Below, piece by piece: positions 1 to 4,650 of a stretch of DNA of 5,351 bases. This stretch comes from an uncultured Bacilli bacterium. GTDB lineage: Bacteria; Bacillota_I; Bacilli_A; RF39; UBA660. Under the pieces are notes generated by a model. That model was not told the origin of the DNA. It saw only the letters and a program-made list of their open reading frames with translations, and searched no databases. Made by a program: the position numbers and the translations under genes. Position 1 is the stretch's first letter. Each line of letters starts with the position of its first letter. The stretch lies in assembly GCA_947630585.1 (NCBI GenBank), contig CANRIE010000048.1, forward strand, positions 1 through 5,351, given 5' to 3'.

Positions 1-16
1 AATCGGGCATAGGTAT

Positions 17-34
17 ATTCCCATTTTTGTACAT
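17..34. repeat. Subterminal direct repeat, copy 1
   Basis: ATTCCCATTTTTGTACAT, matching copy 2 (41-58) at 17 of 18 positions, with a 6-bp AT spacer. It is the candidate transposase-binding repeat of the IS end at 1-77. Confidence 0.7.
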
Positions 35-40
35 AAATAA

Positions 41-58
41 ATTCCCATTTCTGTACAT
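41..58. repeat. Subterminal direct repeat, copy 2
   Basis: ATTCCCATTTCTGTACAT, differing from copy 1 by one C/T change. The 24-bp period is close to two helical turns, which suits side-by-side binding of a transposase. Confidence 0.7.
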
Positions 59-184
59 TTAGGTATTGACATTTACAATTATTTCCAGAATCCCAATTAC
101 TTCTATCAATATCACCTTGTTTAACTACAAATAAATAAATGATTTTGTTTTTTTCGGCACTAAAATCAACGCCTAACTGATTAA

Positions 185-198
185 CCCCCTTTTGGGGG
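185..198. repeat. CCCCC-TTTT-GGGGG inverted repeat inside the ORF fragment
   Basis: A perfect 5-bp G:C stem with a 4-base loop in otherwise AT-rich DNA. It falls on the codons CGC CCC CAA AAG GGG GTT of the minus-strand ORF fragment. It has no T-run on either side, so it is not a standard terminator. The GC-rich codons differ from the core genes of this window and fit a foreign origin for the fragment. Confidence 0.6.
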
Positions 199-350
199 CG
201 AATTATGTTGTGATAATCATTCATAAAAAGAATATTATCTAAAAGTCCTTCCATTTCTTGTTCTTCTTTGAATGTTTCAATATAATTGTATCAAAATTAT
301 TATAAATATTAATTGAAAAAGTTATAGTAAGTAATAAGGCAAAAATGGCT

Positions 351-392
351 TATCAAACTTCTTATGAGAAGGTTCTCATAAAAAATTTGATA
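351..392. repeat. Long near-perfect inverted repeat (20-bp arms, 2-bp spacer)
   Basis: The left arm (351-370) and right arm (373-392) match at 18 of 20 positions; the central part TTATGAGAA GG TTCTCATAA is perfect. In a minus-strand transcript both mismatches become G-U pairs, so the whole stem could form. It lies at the decayed 3' end of the RecG-like relic. Possible identities are an old terminator (the following bases on the minus strand, AGCCATTTTTG, give only a short T-run), the end of a small palindromic element, or a recombination scar. The structure is certain and the role unknown. Confidence 0.7.
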
Positions 393-802
393 ATGCCTCT
401 TGTGTAATAGTAGGTGAATCTAACATTAAATACTTTCATTAGTTCTTTATTTTTAGGTAATGAATATCCTTCTAAAAACTCTTTTTTGTGGTAGATGGTT
501 GAATACTGCCATTTGATGATATTACTAATTATTACTAAACATTTCAAATTTTGGAGCATATTCATTAGACAATCATTGTGTACGATAGCATTAACTACTG
601 CCTCTCTTACTGCTACATAATCATACATTTTAATTTCTTTTCTTTCAGGGTATTCTATTTTCGTAAATATCTTATTTTCGATTTCTATTTTATTTAAAAT
701 ATTTTTTGTAGCTTTAACTATGGAACAATTACCAAAATCTTCATTTTCAATTAAATCAACTACATTCGTTCTTTCATATTTTCCAAATGTGCTATAATTT
801 AA
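362..802 (-). pseudogene. Frameshifted relic of an AlbA_2/RecG-like ATP-binding protein
   Basis: The minus-strand frame is open from the stop at 805-803 and carries YSTFGKYERTN, IENKIFTKIEYPERKEI and YDYVAVREAVVNAIVHND, followed later by EFLEGYSLPKNKELMKVF. These are hallmarks of the C-terminal ATP-binding (GHKL-like) part of proteins annotated as RecG-like or AlbA_2 (COG2865) transcriptional regulators, normally written as xxREAxxNAxxHxDW and FxxGxSLPRNxELMxVF. Between these motifs the homology hops frames. Near 573 a missing base turns HNDWSNEYAPKFEMFSN into HNDCLMNM. A second shift lies around 515-540, after which SSNGSIQPSTTKK is in a third frame. A third lies at the T6 run at 482-487. 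Three one-base losses restore the original frame. The N-terminal AlbA_2 domain and most of the C-terminal tail are gone, although DSPTITQEALSNFL, which may be the start of a winged helix, is readable in another frame near 360-405. The gene is clearly dead. Confidence 0.75.
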
Positions 803-873
803 TTAGTTGATTTAGTCAATCTTGGAGTATAATTTTTTGAATATAAGTAAAGTCATCGCTCCAGTGACGAATA

Positions 874-898
874 GTTTGAACTTTTATTGTTTGAACTT
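874..898. repeat. Two GTTTGAACTT direct repeats
   Basis: Exact 10-bp copies at 874-883 and 889-898 with a 15-bp period, in the gap between the RecG-like relic and the YhcG relic. They may be debris from the rearrangements. Nothing else in the gap 806-904 is recognisable. Confidence 0.5.
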
Positions 899-904
899 AA
901 ATAT

Positions 905-932
905 AATCAATCCATTCTGGTTGATTTTTTTT
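905..932 (+). terminator. Possible Rho-independent terminator
   Basis: AATCAA (905-910) pairs with TTGATT (921-926), with an inner CC/GG pair and one bulged T. The T-run that follows covers 925-932. It reads on the plus strand, but no plus-strand gene is visible upstream, so its parent gene was probably lost. Its position argues against starting the YhcG-like gene at 887, because that start would place the hairpin inside the coding region. Confidence 0.45.
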
Positions 933-964
933 ATAAAGATTCCCCCTCAAGGTTATTTTTATAT

Positions 965-1524
965 ATGTTAGAAAAAAATAATACTGAAATGATTAAAGAA
1001 ATTAAAGATATTATTTTGAGTAGTAGAAAAAAGATTGCTTATAAAGTAAATAATACTATGTTACATGCATATTGGAATGTTGGAAGAATTATTGTTGAAA
1101 ACGAACAAAATGGCAACATTAAGGCAGAATATGGAAAACAGATTATGAAAGAACTTTCTAAGGAATTAACAAAAATTTTAGGATCAGGATTTTCTGTTAG
1201 CAATTTATTTAATATGCGTAAACTTTATATAATTTATCCAAAATTCCAGACAGTGTCCGGAAAATTGAGTTGGTCTCATTATTGTGAATTATTAAGTATA
1301 AATAATATCGAAGAGTGGAACTTTTATGAAAAAAATGTATTAATTCTAACTGGAGTGTAAGAGAATTAAAAAGACAATTGGAAACATCTTTATTTGAAAA
1401 ATTATTACTTTCTGAAGGAAAAAAGAATAAAGAAAAAGTTTATGAATTATCAAAAACTGGACAGACTCTTAATTCACCTGAAGATATATTAAAAGAACCT
1501 TATTTTTCTATTCACCCATATTAG
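965..1524 (+). pseudogene. YhcG/DUF1016-family gene, frameshifted and lacking its PD-(D/E)XK nuclease domain
   Basis: Known for the family: a DUF1016 N-terminal domain is followed by a PD-(D/E)XK nuclease domain, giving a protein of roughly 350 residues. Here the ATG at 965 starts MLEKNNTEMIKEIKDIILSS, and the N-terminal domain is easily seen: KKIAYKVNNTMLHAYWNVGR, YGKQIMKELSKELTKILGSG, FSVSNLFNMRKLYIIYPKFQ, LSWSHYCELLSI. The frame then breaks at the A7 tract 1329-1335, where FYEKN continues as VLILTGV and stops at 1360. Minus one base, the family sequence resumes exactly: CINSNWSVRELKRQLETSLF, LSEGKKNKEKVYELSKTGQ, NSPEDILKEPY. Homology ends at about 1503, and the frame stops at 1524 after reading into the end of the histidine kinase gene. 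The whole nuclease domain is missing. An in-frame ATG at 887 adds 26 residues unlike the family and spans a terminator-like hairpin, so 965 is preferred. The Shine-Dalgarno is weak (AAGG about 14 bases upstream). Confidence 0.85.
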
Positions 1525-2743
1525 GAAGGGATATTACAACCTTAGTACCACTCCCTAAACTTGAATAATACTTAATTTTGCCATTATGAAGTTCAATTAT
1601 TTCTTTAGATAAACTAATTCCAAGTCCCGTTCCATTTCTTTTCGTTGTAAAAAACATCGTTCCAATATTATCTAAAGTTTCACTATCCATCCCTATTCCA
1701 TTATCTTCAATAATGATATTAAAATATCTATTATCAACCTCAGTCTTTATTTTAATAATCATCTCTCCCTTCTTAGTATCAAATGCTTCATTAGCATTTT
1801 TTAAAATATTAACTAAAACTTGTTTAATCCTGTTGTAATCAACATTTAAATACAATTCATCATCAGGTAAATTCATTATAATTTTAATCTTATTTTCAAT
1901 AAAGAACAAGTCAAGTGATTCCATCACCTCATCAATTAACATATAAATATCTGTAATATCTTTGTTAATTGTTACCTTAGTATATTCTAAATAATCATCC
2001 ATTAAAGTTAAAGTTCTCTCAATCTCCCCTTTAATAATTGGAATATATTTATGTACTTTATCCTTATTATCCATATCTAACATATCTAAGTATCCTTTAC
2101 AAACTGCAATTGGATTTTTAATTTCATGAGTAAGTTTAAAAAGTGATGTTCTTAAAACTTTTTCTTTTTCAAGTTCTCTTATAGCCGTATTTAAATTCAT
2201 TATTTCTTCTCCTCTCAACAAAAATATAAATACTAAATAGCTACTACCATAAAAAACTAACATTTTAATAATAACATCTAAAAAATTCCTAATAAATAAA
2301 GCATTTTGATTATTAAAATAAAATACTTCTATTCCTAACGTAATACTTTTTATAAATACAAAGATATAAATTAAAGATACTGATTTAATAGTTTTCTTAT
2401 TAATTATTAAATAAATAACATAATAAAGAACATATTCAAAAAAGATAAAGAAACCATTATAATTTAAAAAATAAACATAATATAAACCAATTAACAAAGA
2501 AATAATTATACTTGTAAACTCTTTTCTTTTTAAATAACTTATTAAAAGAGGAATATTAATTAATATTAAGGACTTCGAGTAATCTTTAAATATAATAAAT
2601 AAAATGGTTTCAAGAATTAATATAATCGATAAAAATAAGTTATCATGTTTCTTTTTATAGTTATTATTATAAGATAAATTTATTAAATATATAGCAATCG
2701 GTAAAAATAAGATGCTTATATTTAAAATGATATACACAAACAT
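1508..2743 (-). CDS. Orphan membrane-bound sensor histidine kinase, KinB-like layout
   Basis: 411 residues. The N-terminal 175 or so residues are a run of about six hydrophobic segments with short polar links and no extracellular sensor domain, PAS or HAMP. A short coiled linker follows (about 182-200, ELEKEK). The dimerisation domain has the H-box KLTHEIKNPIAVCKGYLDML with phospho-acceptor His206. The ATPase domain has an N-box (NILKNANEA, 312-320), G1 (DNGIGM, 347-352), F-box (FFTTK, 364-368) and G2 (GTGLG, 371-375), all intact, so it should be an active kinase. The start is supported by the strong Shine-Dalgarno GAGGTGG just upstream. No response regulator is adjacent. Length and multi-pass layout resemble Bacillus KinB. 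With the 0A-box-like array upstream, a role in feeding phosphate to Spo0A is a reasonable inference but not shown. The ligand is unknown. The adjacent decayed region ends within bases of its stop codon, and no terminator is seen after it. Confidence 0.93.
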   Translation of the reverse strand: MFVYIILNISILFLPIAIYLINLSYNNNYKKKHDNLFLSIILILETILFIIFKDYSKSLILINIPLLISYLKRKEFTSIIISLLIGLYYVYFLNYNGFFIFFEYVLYYVIYLIINKKTIKSVSLIYIFVFIKSITLGIEVFYFNNQNALFIRNFLDVIIKMLVFYGSSYLVFIFLLRGEEIMNLNTAIRELEKEKVLRTSLFKLTHEIKNPIAVCKGYLDMLDMDNKDKVHKYIPIIKGEIERTLTLMDDYLEYTKVTINKDITDIYMLIDEVMESLDLFFIENKIKIIMNLPDDELYLNVDYNRIKQVLVNILKNANEAFDTKKGEMIIKIKTEVDNRYFNIIIEDNGIGMDSETLDNIGTMFFTTKRNGTGLGISLSKEIIELHNGKIKYYSSLGSGTKVVISLPNMGE

Positions 2744-2759
2744 TCACCACCTCATTTTT

Positions 2760-2765
2760 ATTATT
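2760..2765 (-). promoter_or_regulatory. Possible -10 element of the kinase gene
   Basis: AATAAT on the minus strand (5 of 6 to TATAAT), 17 bases before the kinase ATG and just downstream of the 0A-box-like array. No -35 is correctly spaced, which would suit an activator-dependent promoter, but AT-rich DNA makes such matches common. Confidence 0.25.
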
Positions 2766-2774
2766 GCATATTAT

Positions 2775-2803
2775 TTTGTCGAGATTTGTCGAATTTTGTC
2801 GAA
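2775..2803 (+). promoter_or_regulatory. Three tandem Spo0A-box-like sites upstream of the kinase gene
   Basis: TTTGTCGA occurs at 2775-2782, 2785-2792 and 2795-2802, exactly 10 bp apart. The 7-mers are TGTCGAG (2777-2783), TGTCGAA (2787-2793) and TGTCGAA (2797-2803). The established 0A box is TGTCGAA, and Spo0A is known to bind tandem boxes spaced one helical turn apart, as at abrB. I found no other TGTCGAA or TTCGACA in this AT-rich window. The array is 32-68 bp upstream of the kinase start, downstream of the EIIB-like gene's terminator, and reads opposite to the kinase gene. A TCGACA within each box could serve as a -35, but none has a -10 at 16-18 bp, so whether Spo0A would activate or repress is open. 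Confidence 0.7.
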
Positions 2804-2808
2804 TAATG

Positions 2809-2838
2809 AAAAAAAATGAAGAAAATTTATTTCTTCAT
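2809..2838 (-). terminator. Rho-independent terminator overlapping the stop codon of the EIIB-like gene
   Basis: On the minus strand a perfect 9-bp stem (ATGAAGAAA / TTTCTTCAT, arms 2838-2830 and 2824-2816) with a 5-base loop is followed by seven T residues (2815-2809). The TAA stop at 2829-2827 lies in the loop, so the last codons form the left arm. The stem has only two G:C pairs per arm, so efficiency may be moderate. It separates the EIIB-like transcript from the kinase gene. Confidence 0.65.
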
Positions 2839-3138
2839 ATCATCAATATATTTTTTTAATTGTTTAGAGTTATTACCAAGAATAATCTTTAATTGATTAT
2901 CAATTTCAACTATTCCTTTAGCTCCTAACTTTTGAATTGCTTCTTTATTAACTTTACTTGTATCTCTTAAAGTTACAATAAATCTTGATAAGTTATAATC
3001 ACTACTAACTATATTATCCTTGCCACCTAAATAATCAATTAATTTATTAATTTCTAAATGAGCATCTTTCTTAGTTGCTTTTAAAACTGCTAATAATATA
3101 ATTAAAAATATAACTGCAATTATTATATATTTTATCAT
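2827..3138 (-). CDS. Membrane-anchored PTS EIIB-like protein without the phosphorylated cysteine
   Basis: 103 residues. One hydrophobic helix (about 3-19, IIIAVIFLIILLAVL) is followed by a soluble domain that matches the glucose/sucrose-type EIIB fold: GGKDNI (38-43), SRFIVTLRD (51-59), SKVNKEAIQKLGAKGIVEID (61-80) and NQLKIILGNN (81-90). In true EIIB domains the phosphate-accepting Cys lies three residues before the conserved Arg (C-x-T-R). Here that position is Asn49 (YNLSR), so it cannot take phosphate in the usual way and is unlikely to be a transport subunit. No EIIC or EIIA gene is nearby. A sensory, scaffolding or regulatory role at the membrane is possible. The start has a good Shine-Dalgarno, AGGTGAT, and the gene ends in a terminator. 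The domain call is fairly safe; the function is unknown. Confidence 0.75.
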   Translation of the reverse strand: MIKYIIIAVIFLIILLAVLKATKKDAHLEINKLIDYLGGKDNIVSSDYNLSRFIVTLRDTSKVNKEAIQKLGAKGIVEIDNQLKIILGNNSKQLKKYIDDMKK

Positions 3139-3153
3139 TTTATCACCTACTTA

Positions 3154-3159
3154 ATTATA
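3154..3159 (-). promoter_or_regulatory. Possible promoter -10 of the EIIB-like gene
   Basis: A perfect TATAAT on the minus strand. The -35 region at 17 bp is poor (TTTTAA). A start site seven bases downstream would fall inside the Shine-Dalgarno (3148-3143), giving a near-leaderless mRNA, so this is tentative. Confidence 0.3.
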
Positions 3160-3186
3160 CCTTATTAAACTTAAAATTAAAAGTAA

Positions 3187-3756
3187 TTATAAAATATTTT
3201 TTAAAATATTATAAAGTTTATTAATAGGAAGTCCCATAATAGCATAATAGTCGCCTTCTATTTTATTAATATGTTTTGAAAATATTCCTTGAATGGCATA
3301 CCCACCTGCTTTATCTAAACCTTCATTAGTATCTAAATAGTTATTAATTTCAGTATCACTTAATTTATCAACATAAACTAAAGATTTAGAATAATCTTTA
3401 AATTCTTCTATTTTCTTATTTTGAACTTTAATAATAGTAAGAGAAGTTATTACCGCGTGGCTTCTTCCATTTATTTTCTGTAACATACGCTTCGCATCTT
3501 CTCTTGATGCTGGTTTACCTAATATCTCATTATCTATAGTAACAATGGTATCAGAGCTTATGATTACTCTATCACCTTCGGTTTGATTTAAGATATCAAG
3601 ACATTTTTGATAGCTTATATTAATTGTATTTTCTAAAGGAGTTAAGTTTTCATCTTTAATTTCTTCTTTTAAACTTGGAATAACTTGAAACTCGTATCCT
3701 AACCTCTCTAGTAACTCTCGTCTTCTAGGAGAATTAGATGCTAGAATTACTTTCAT
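3187..3756 (-). CDS. maf: Maf family nucleoside triphosphate pyrophosphatase (dTTP/UTP type)
   Basis: 189 residues, the usual Maf length. Maf proteins hydrolyse non-canonical or excess nucleoside triphosphates to the monophosphate and pyrophosphate in the cytoplasm, and are linked to cell-division arrest and house-cleaning. Visible motifs are SNSPRRRELL (7-16), the acidic SSDTIV with Asp69, LGKP (79-82), KINGRSHAVITSLTI (94-108), DKAGGYAIQG (148-157) and KIEGDYYAIMGLPI (165-178). The DKAGGYAIQG form is typical of the dTTP/UTP pyrophosphatase (YhdE-type) branch rather than the m7GTP (YceF) branch. The gene overlaps the TSCPD gene by four bases (ATGA), so the two are probably translationally coupled. 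Its Shine-Dalgarno AGGAG (3771-3767) lies inside that gene, ten bases before the ATG. Complete, no odd features. Confidence 0.95.
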   Translation of the reverse strand: MKVILASNSPRRRELLERLGYEFQVIPSLKEEIKDENLTPLENTINISYQKCLDILNQTEGDRVIISSDTIVTIDNEILGKPASREDAKRMLQKINGRSHAVITSLTIIKVQNKKIEEFKDYSKSLVYVDKLSDTEINNYLDTNEGLDKAGGYAIQGIFSKHINKIEGDYYAIMGLPINKLYNILKNIL

Positions 3757-4010
3757 TTAACTAAAACTCCTAAATATTCTTTTATAGCACATGCTATTTG
3801 ATCAGGACAAGATGTACCTCGCGCCCTACAATCAACACCTTCTAACTTTTCAACAATATCTGTTAATTTCATACCACGAGTTAAACGTCTAATTCCTTCT
3901 AAATTACCAGGGCACCCGTTAGTAACTTCAATATCTTCTAAAATATCCCCCTTAATTTTTAATTTAATATTAGTTGAACAAGTACCCTTTGGTTTATAAT
4001 TATATTCCAT
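3753..4010 (-). CDS. TSCPD domain-containing protein (TIGR03905 family)
   Basis: 85 residues, a normal length for this family of stand-alone TSCPD proteins. The motif TSCPD is at 66-70. Five cysteines (11 in GTCSTNI, 33 in NGCPGN, 61 in VDCRARG, 68 in TSCPD, 74 in IACAI) form the family pattern and are likely metal ligands. The same domain occurs at the C-terminus of adenosylcobalamin-dependent (class II) ribonucleotide reductases. The role of the stand-alone version is not established. It is the first gene of a two-gene unit with maf, joined by an ATGA overlap; a nucleotide-metabolism link is an inference from that pairing and from the reductase domain. The Shine-Dalgarno AGAGGTG supports the start at 4010. 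The stop is TGA, which confirms standard code use. Confidence 0.92.
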   Translation of the reverse strand: MEYNYKPKGTCSTNIKLKIKGDILEDIEVTNGCPGNLEGIRRLTRGMKLTDIVEKLEGVDCRARGTSCPDQIACAIKEYLGVLVK

Positions 4011-4026
4011 AAAACACCTCTTTTTA

Positions 4027-4035
4027 ATTCTATCA
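4027..4035 (-). promoter_or_regulatory. Possible extended -10 promoter for the TSCPD-maf unit
   Basis: TGATAGAAT on the minus strand has the TGn extension plus TAGAAT (5 of 6 to TATAAT), 17-25 bases before the ATG at 4010. No convincing -35 is seen, as is common for extended -10 promoters. Confidence 0.35.
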
Positions 4036-4078
4036 TAAACTTAAAGATAATACTAGGAATTTTTAAATATTTTTTCTA

Positions 4079-4084
4079 TATAAT
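4079..4084 (+). promoter_or_regulatory. Possible -10 element for mntP
   Basis: A perfect TATAAT on the plus strand, 14 bases before the mntP ATG. No good -35 is at 17 bp. It would give a leader of about eight bases. The 88-bp divergent gap is too short for a yybP-ykoY manganese riboswitch, and none is seen. Confidence 0.35.
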
Positions 4085-4098
4085 TAAATAGATAGCCT

Positions 4099-4650
4099 AT
4101 GAAAAATTATGAAATTATCTTAATTAGTATTGCCCTTGCTATGGATGCATTTTCAGTTAGTATTTGTAAAGGTTTAACGATGAAACATAAGTTTAGAAGA
4201 AATAGTTTAATTATTGCTTTATCTTTTAGTTTATTTCAAATGTTAATGCCTTTAATTGGTTATTTTTTAGGTTCTAAGTTAAGTGGGATATTAATAACTT
4301 TTAATCATATTATAGCTTTTATATTGCTTGTTGTAATTGGCTTTAATATGTTACATGATGCATATCACGATGAGGACTTGAAAGAAGGACTTAGTATCAG
4401 TGAACTAATATTTTTAAGTTTTGCAACCTCAATTGATGCAATGGCTGTTGGAATTACTTTTTCATTTTTTGAAGTTAATTTAAAATTTGCTATTTTAGCA
4501 ATTGGAATTGTTGCCTTTTTATTTTCTTTAATTGGAGTTAATCTTGGTAAATTAATTGGTAATAAATTTGAAAAAAAAGCCCAGATAATTGGAGGAATTG
4601 TTTTAATTATCATTGGCTTTAAAATCTTACTTGAACATTTTTTTAATTAG
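4099..4650 (+). CDS. mntP: Manganese efflux pump MntP
   Basis: 183 residues, the usual length, in the cytoplasmic membrane. It exports Mn2+ to prevent manganese toxicity. The protein is an internal duplication of a three-helix unit: the first half has ISIALAMDAFSVSICKG with Asp16, and the second half has LSFATSIDAMAVGITFSF with Asp113, the acidic pair conserved in the family. A short charged cytoplasmic loop (HDAYHDEDLKEG, about 86-97) separates the halves. About six membrane helices are visible. The Shine-Dalgarno is poor (GATAGCCT before ATG), but any later start would remove helix 1 and its Asp, so 4099 stands; translation may be weak or leaderless. The gene converges on the RloB gene, with stop codons overlapping by four bases, so no room is left for a terminator between them. 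Confidence 0.95.
   Translation: MKNYEIILISIALAMDAFSVSICKGLTMKHKFRRNSLIIALSFSLFQMLMPLIGYFLGSKLSGILITFNHIIAFILLVVIGFNMLHDAYHDEDLKEGLSISELIFLSFATSIDAMAVGITFSFFEVNLKFAILAIGIVAFLFSLIGVNLGKLIGNKFEKKAQIIGGIVLIIIGFKILLEHFFN

Larger units (their letters stand above)
1..77. mobile_element. Probable terminus of an IS21-family element (rest lies outside the window)
   Basis: Two copies of an 18-bp repeat (17-34 and 41-58, one mismatch, 24-bp period) sit just inside a possible end, ...GACATTTACA, at position 77; read from the minus strand the element would begin 5'-TGTAAATGTC. Known for the family: IS21-type elements end in 5'-TG...CA-3' and carry several internal subterminal repeats bound by the IstA transposase. 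The repeats and the CA end are seen directly. The family assignment is inference from this arrangement and from a TGTACA...GGGAA-like repeat. No transposase gene is visible because the body of the element would extend left of position 1. The exact boundary and any target duplication cannot be established from one end. Confidence 0.45.
1..254 (-). pseudogene. Unrecognised ORF fragment, open to the window edge and probably cut by the IS terminus
   Basis: On the minus strand the frame is open from a TGA at 293-291 through an ATG at 254 (MEGLLDNILF...) to position 1 with no stop. Residues up to about 59 look like real protein, including GVDFSAEKNKIIYLFVVKQG and then GDIDRSNWDSGNN. After that the frame reads through the repeat-bearing IS end (NVQKWEF, VQKWEYT), which is probably fortuitous. 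Another frame just upstream (about 350-285) encodes a hydrophobic stretch followed by SINIYNNFDTI, which would join smoothly to IETFKEEQEME after a one- or two-base indel near 285. The gene may therefore be frameshifted as well as truncated. The pattern of an Asp before a beta strand carrying VVK faintly recalls PD-(D/E)XK folds, but this is weak. I do not recognise the family. Confidence 0.4.

Noticed and set aside
876..907. TTGAAC and TATAAT as a promoter for the YhcG-like gene
   Set aside because: The spacer is 20 bp, too long for a standard sigma-A promoter, and the -10 overlaps the terminator-like stem.
905..960. Minus-strand peptide end NLYKKNQPEWIDYI-stop as the tail of another gene
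   Set aside because: It is short, antisense to the YhcG start region and has no recognisable family; likely chance in AT-rich DNA.
887..964. Upstream start (ATG at 887) for the YhcG-like gene
   Set aside because: The extra 26 residues are unlike the family and would span a terminator-like hairpin with a T8 run; the ATG at 965 begins where the family does.
2827..3138. Functional PTS EIIB transport subunit
   Set aside because: The catalytic Cys position is Asn, the protein has its own membrane anchor, and there is no EIIA or EIIC nearby.
4011..4098. Manganese riboswitch or MntR operator in the TSCPD-mntP gap
   Set aside because: The gap is only 88 bp, with no yybP-ykoY-like conserved loops and no convincing palindrome.
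4365..4613. 82-residue open frame on the minus strand
   Set aside because: It lies wholly inside mntP in antisense, has no Shine-Dalgarno and its sequence is the mirror of conserved MntP codons.
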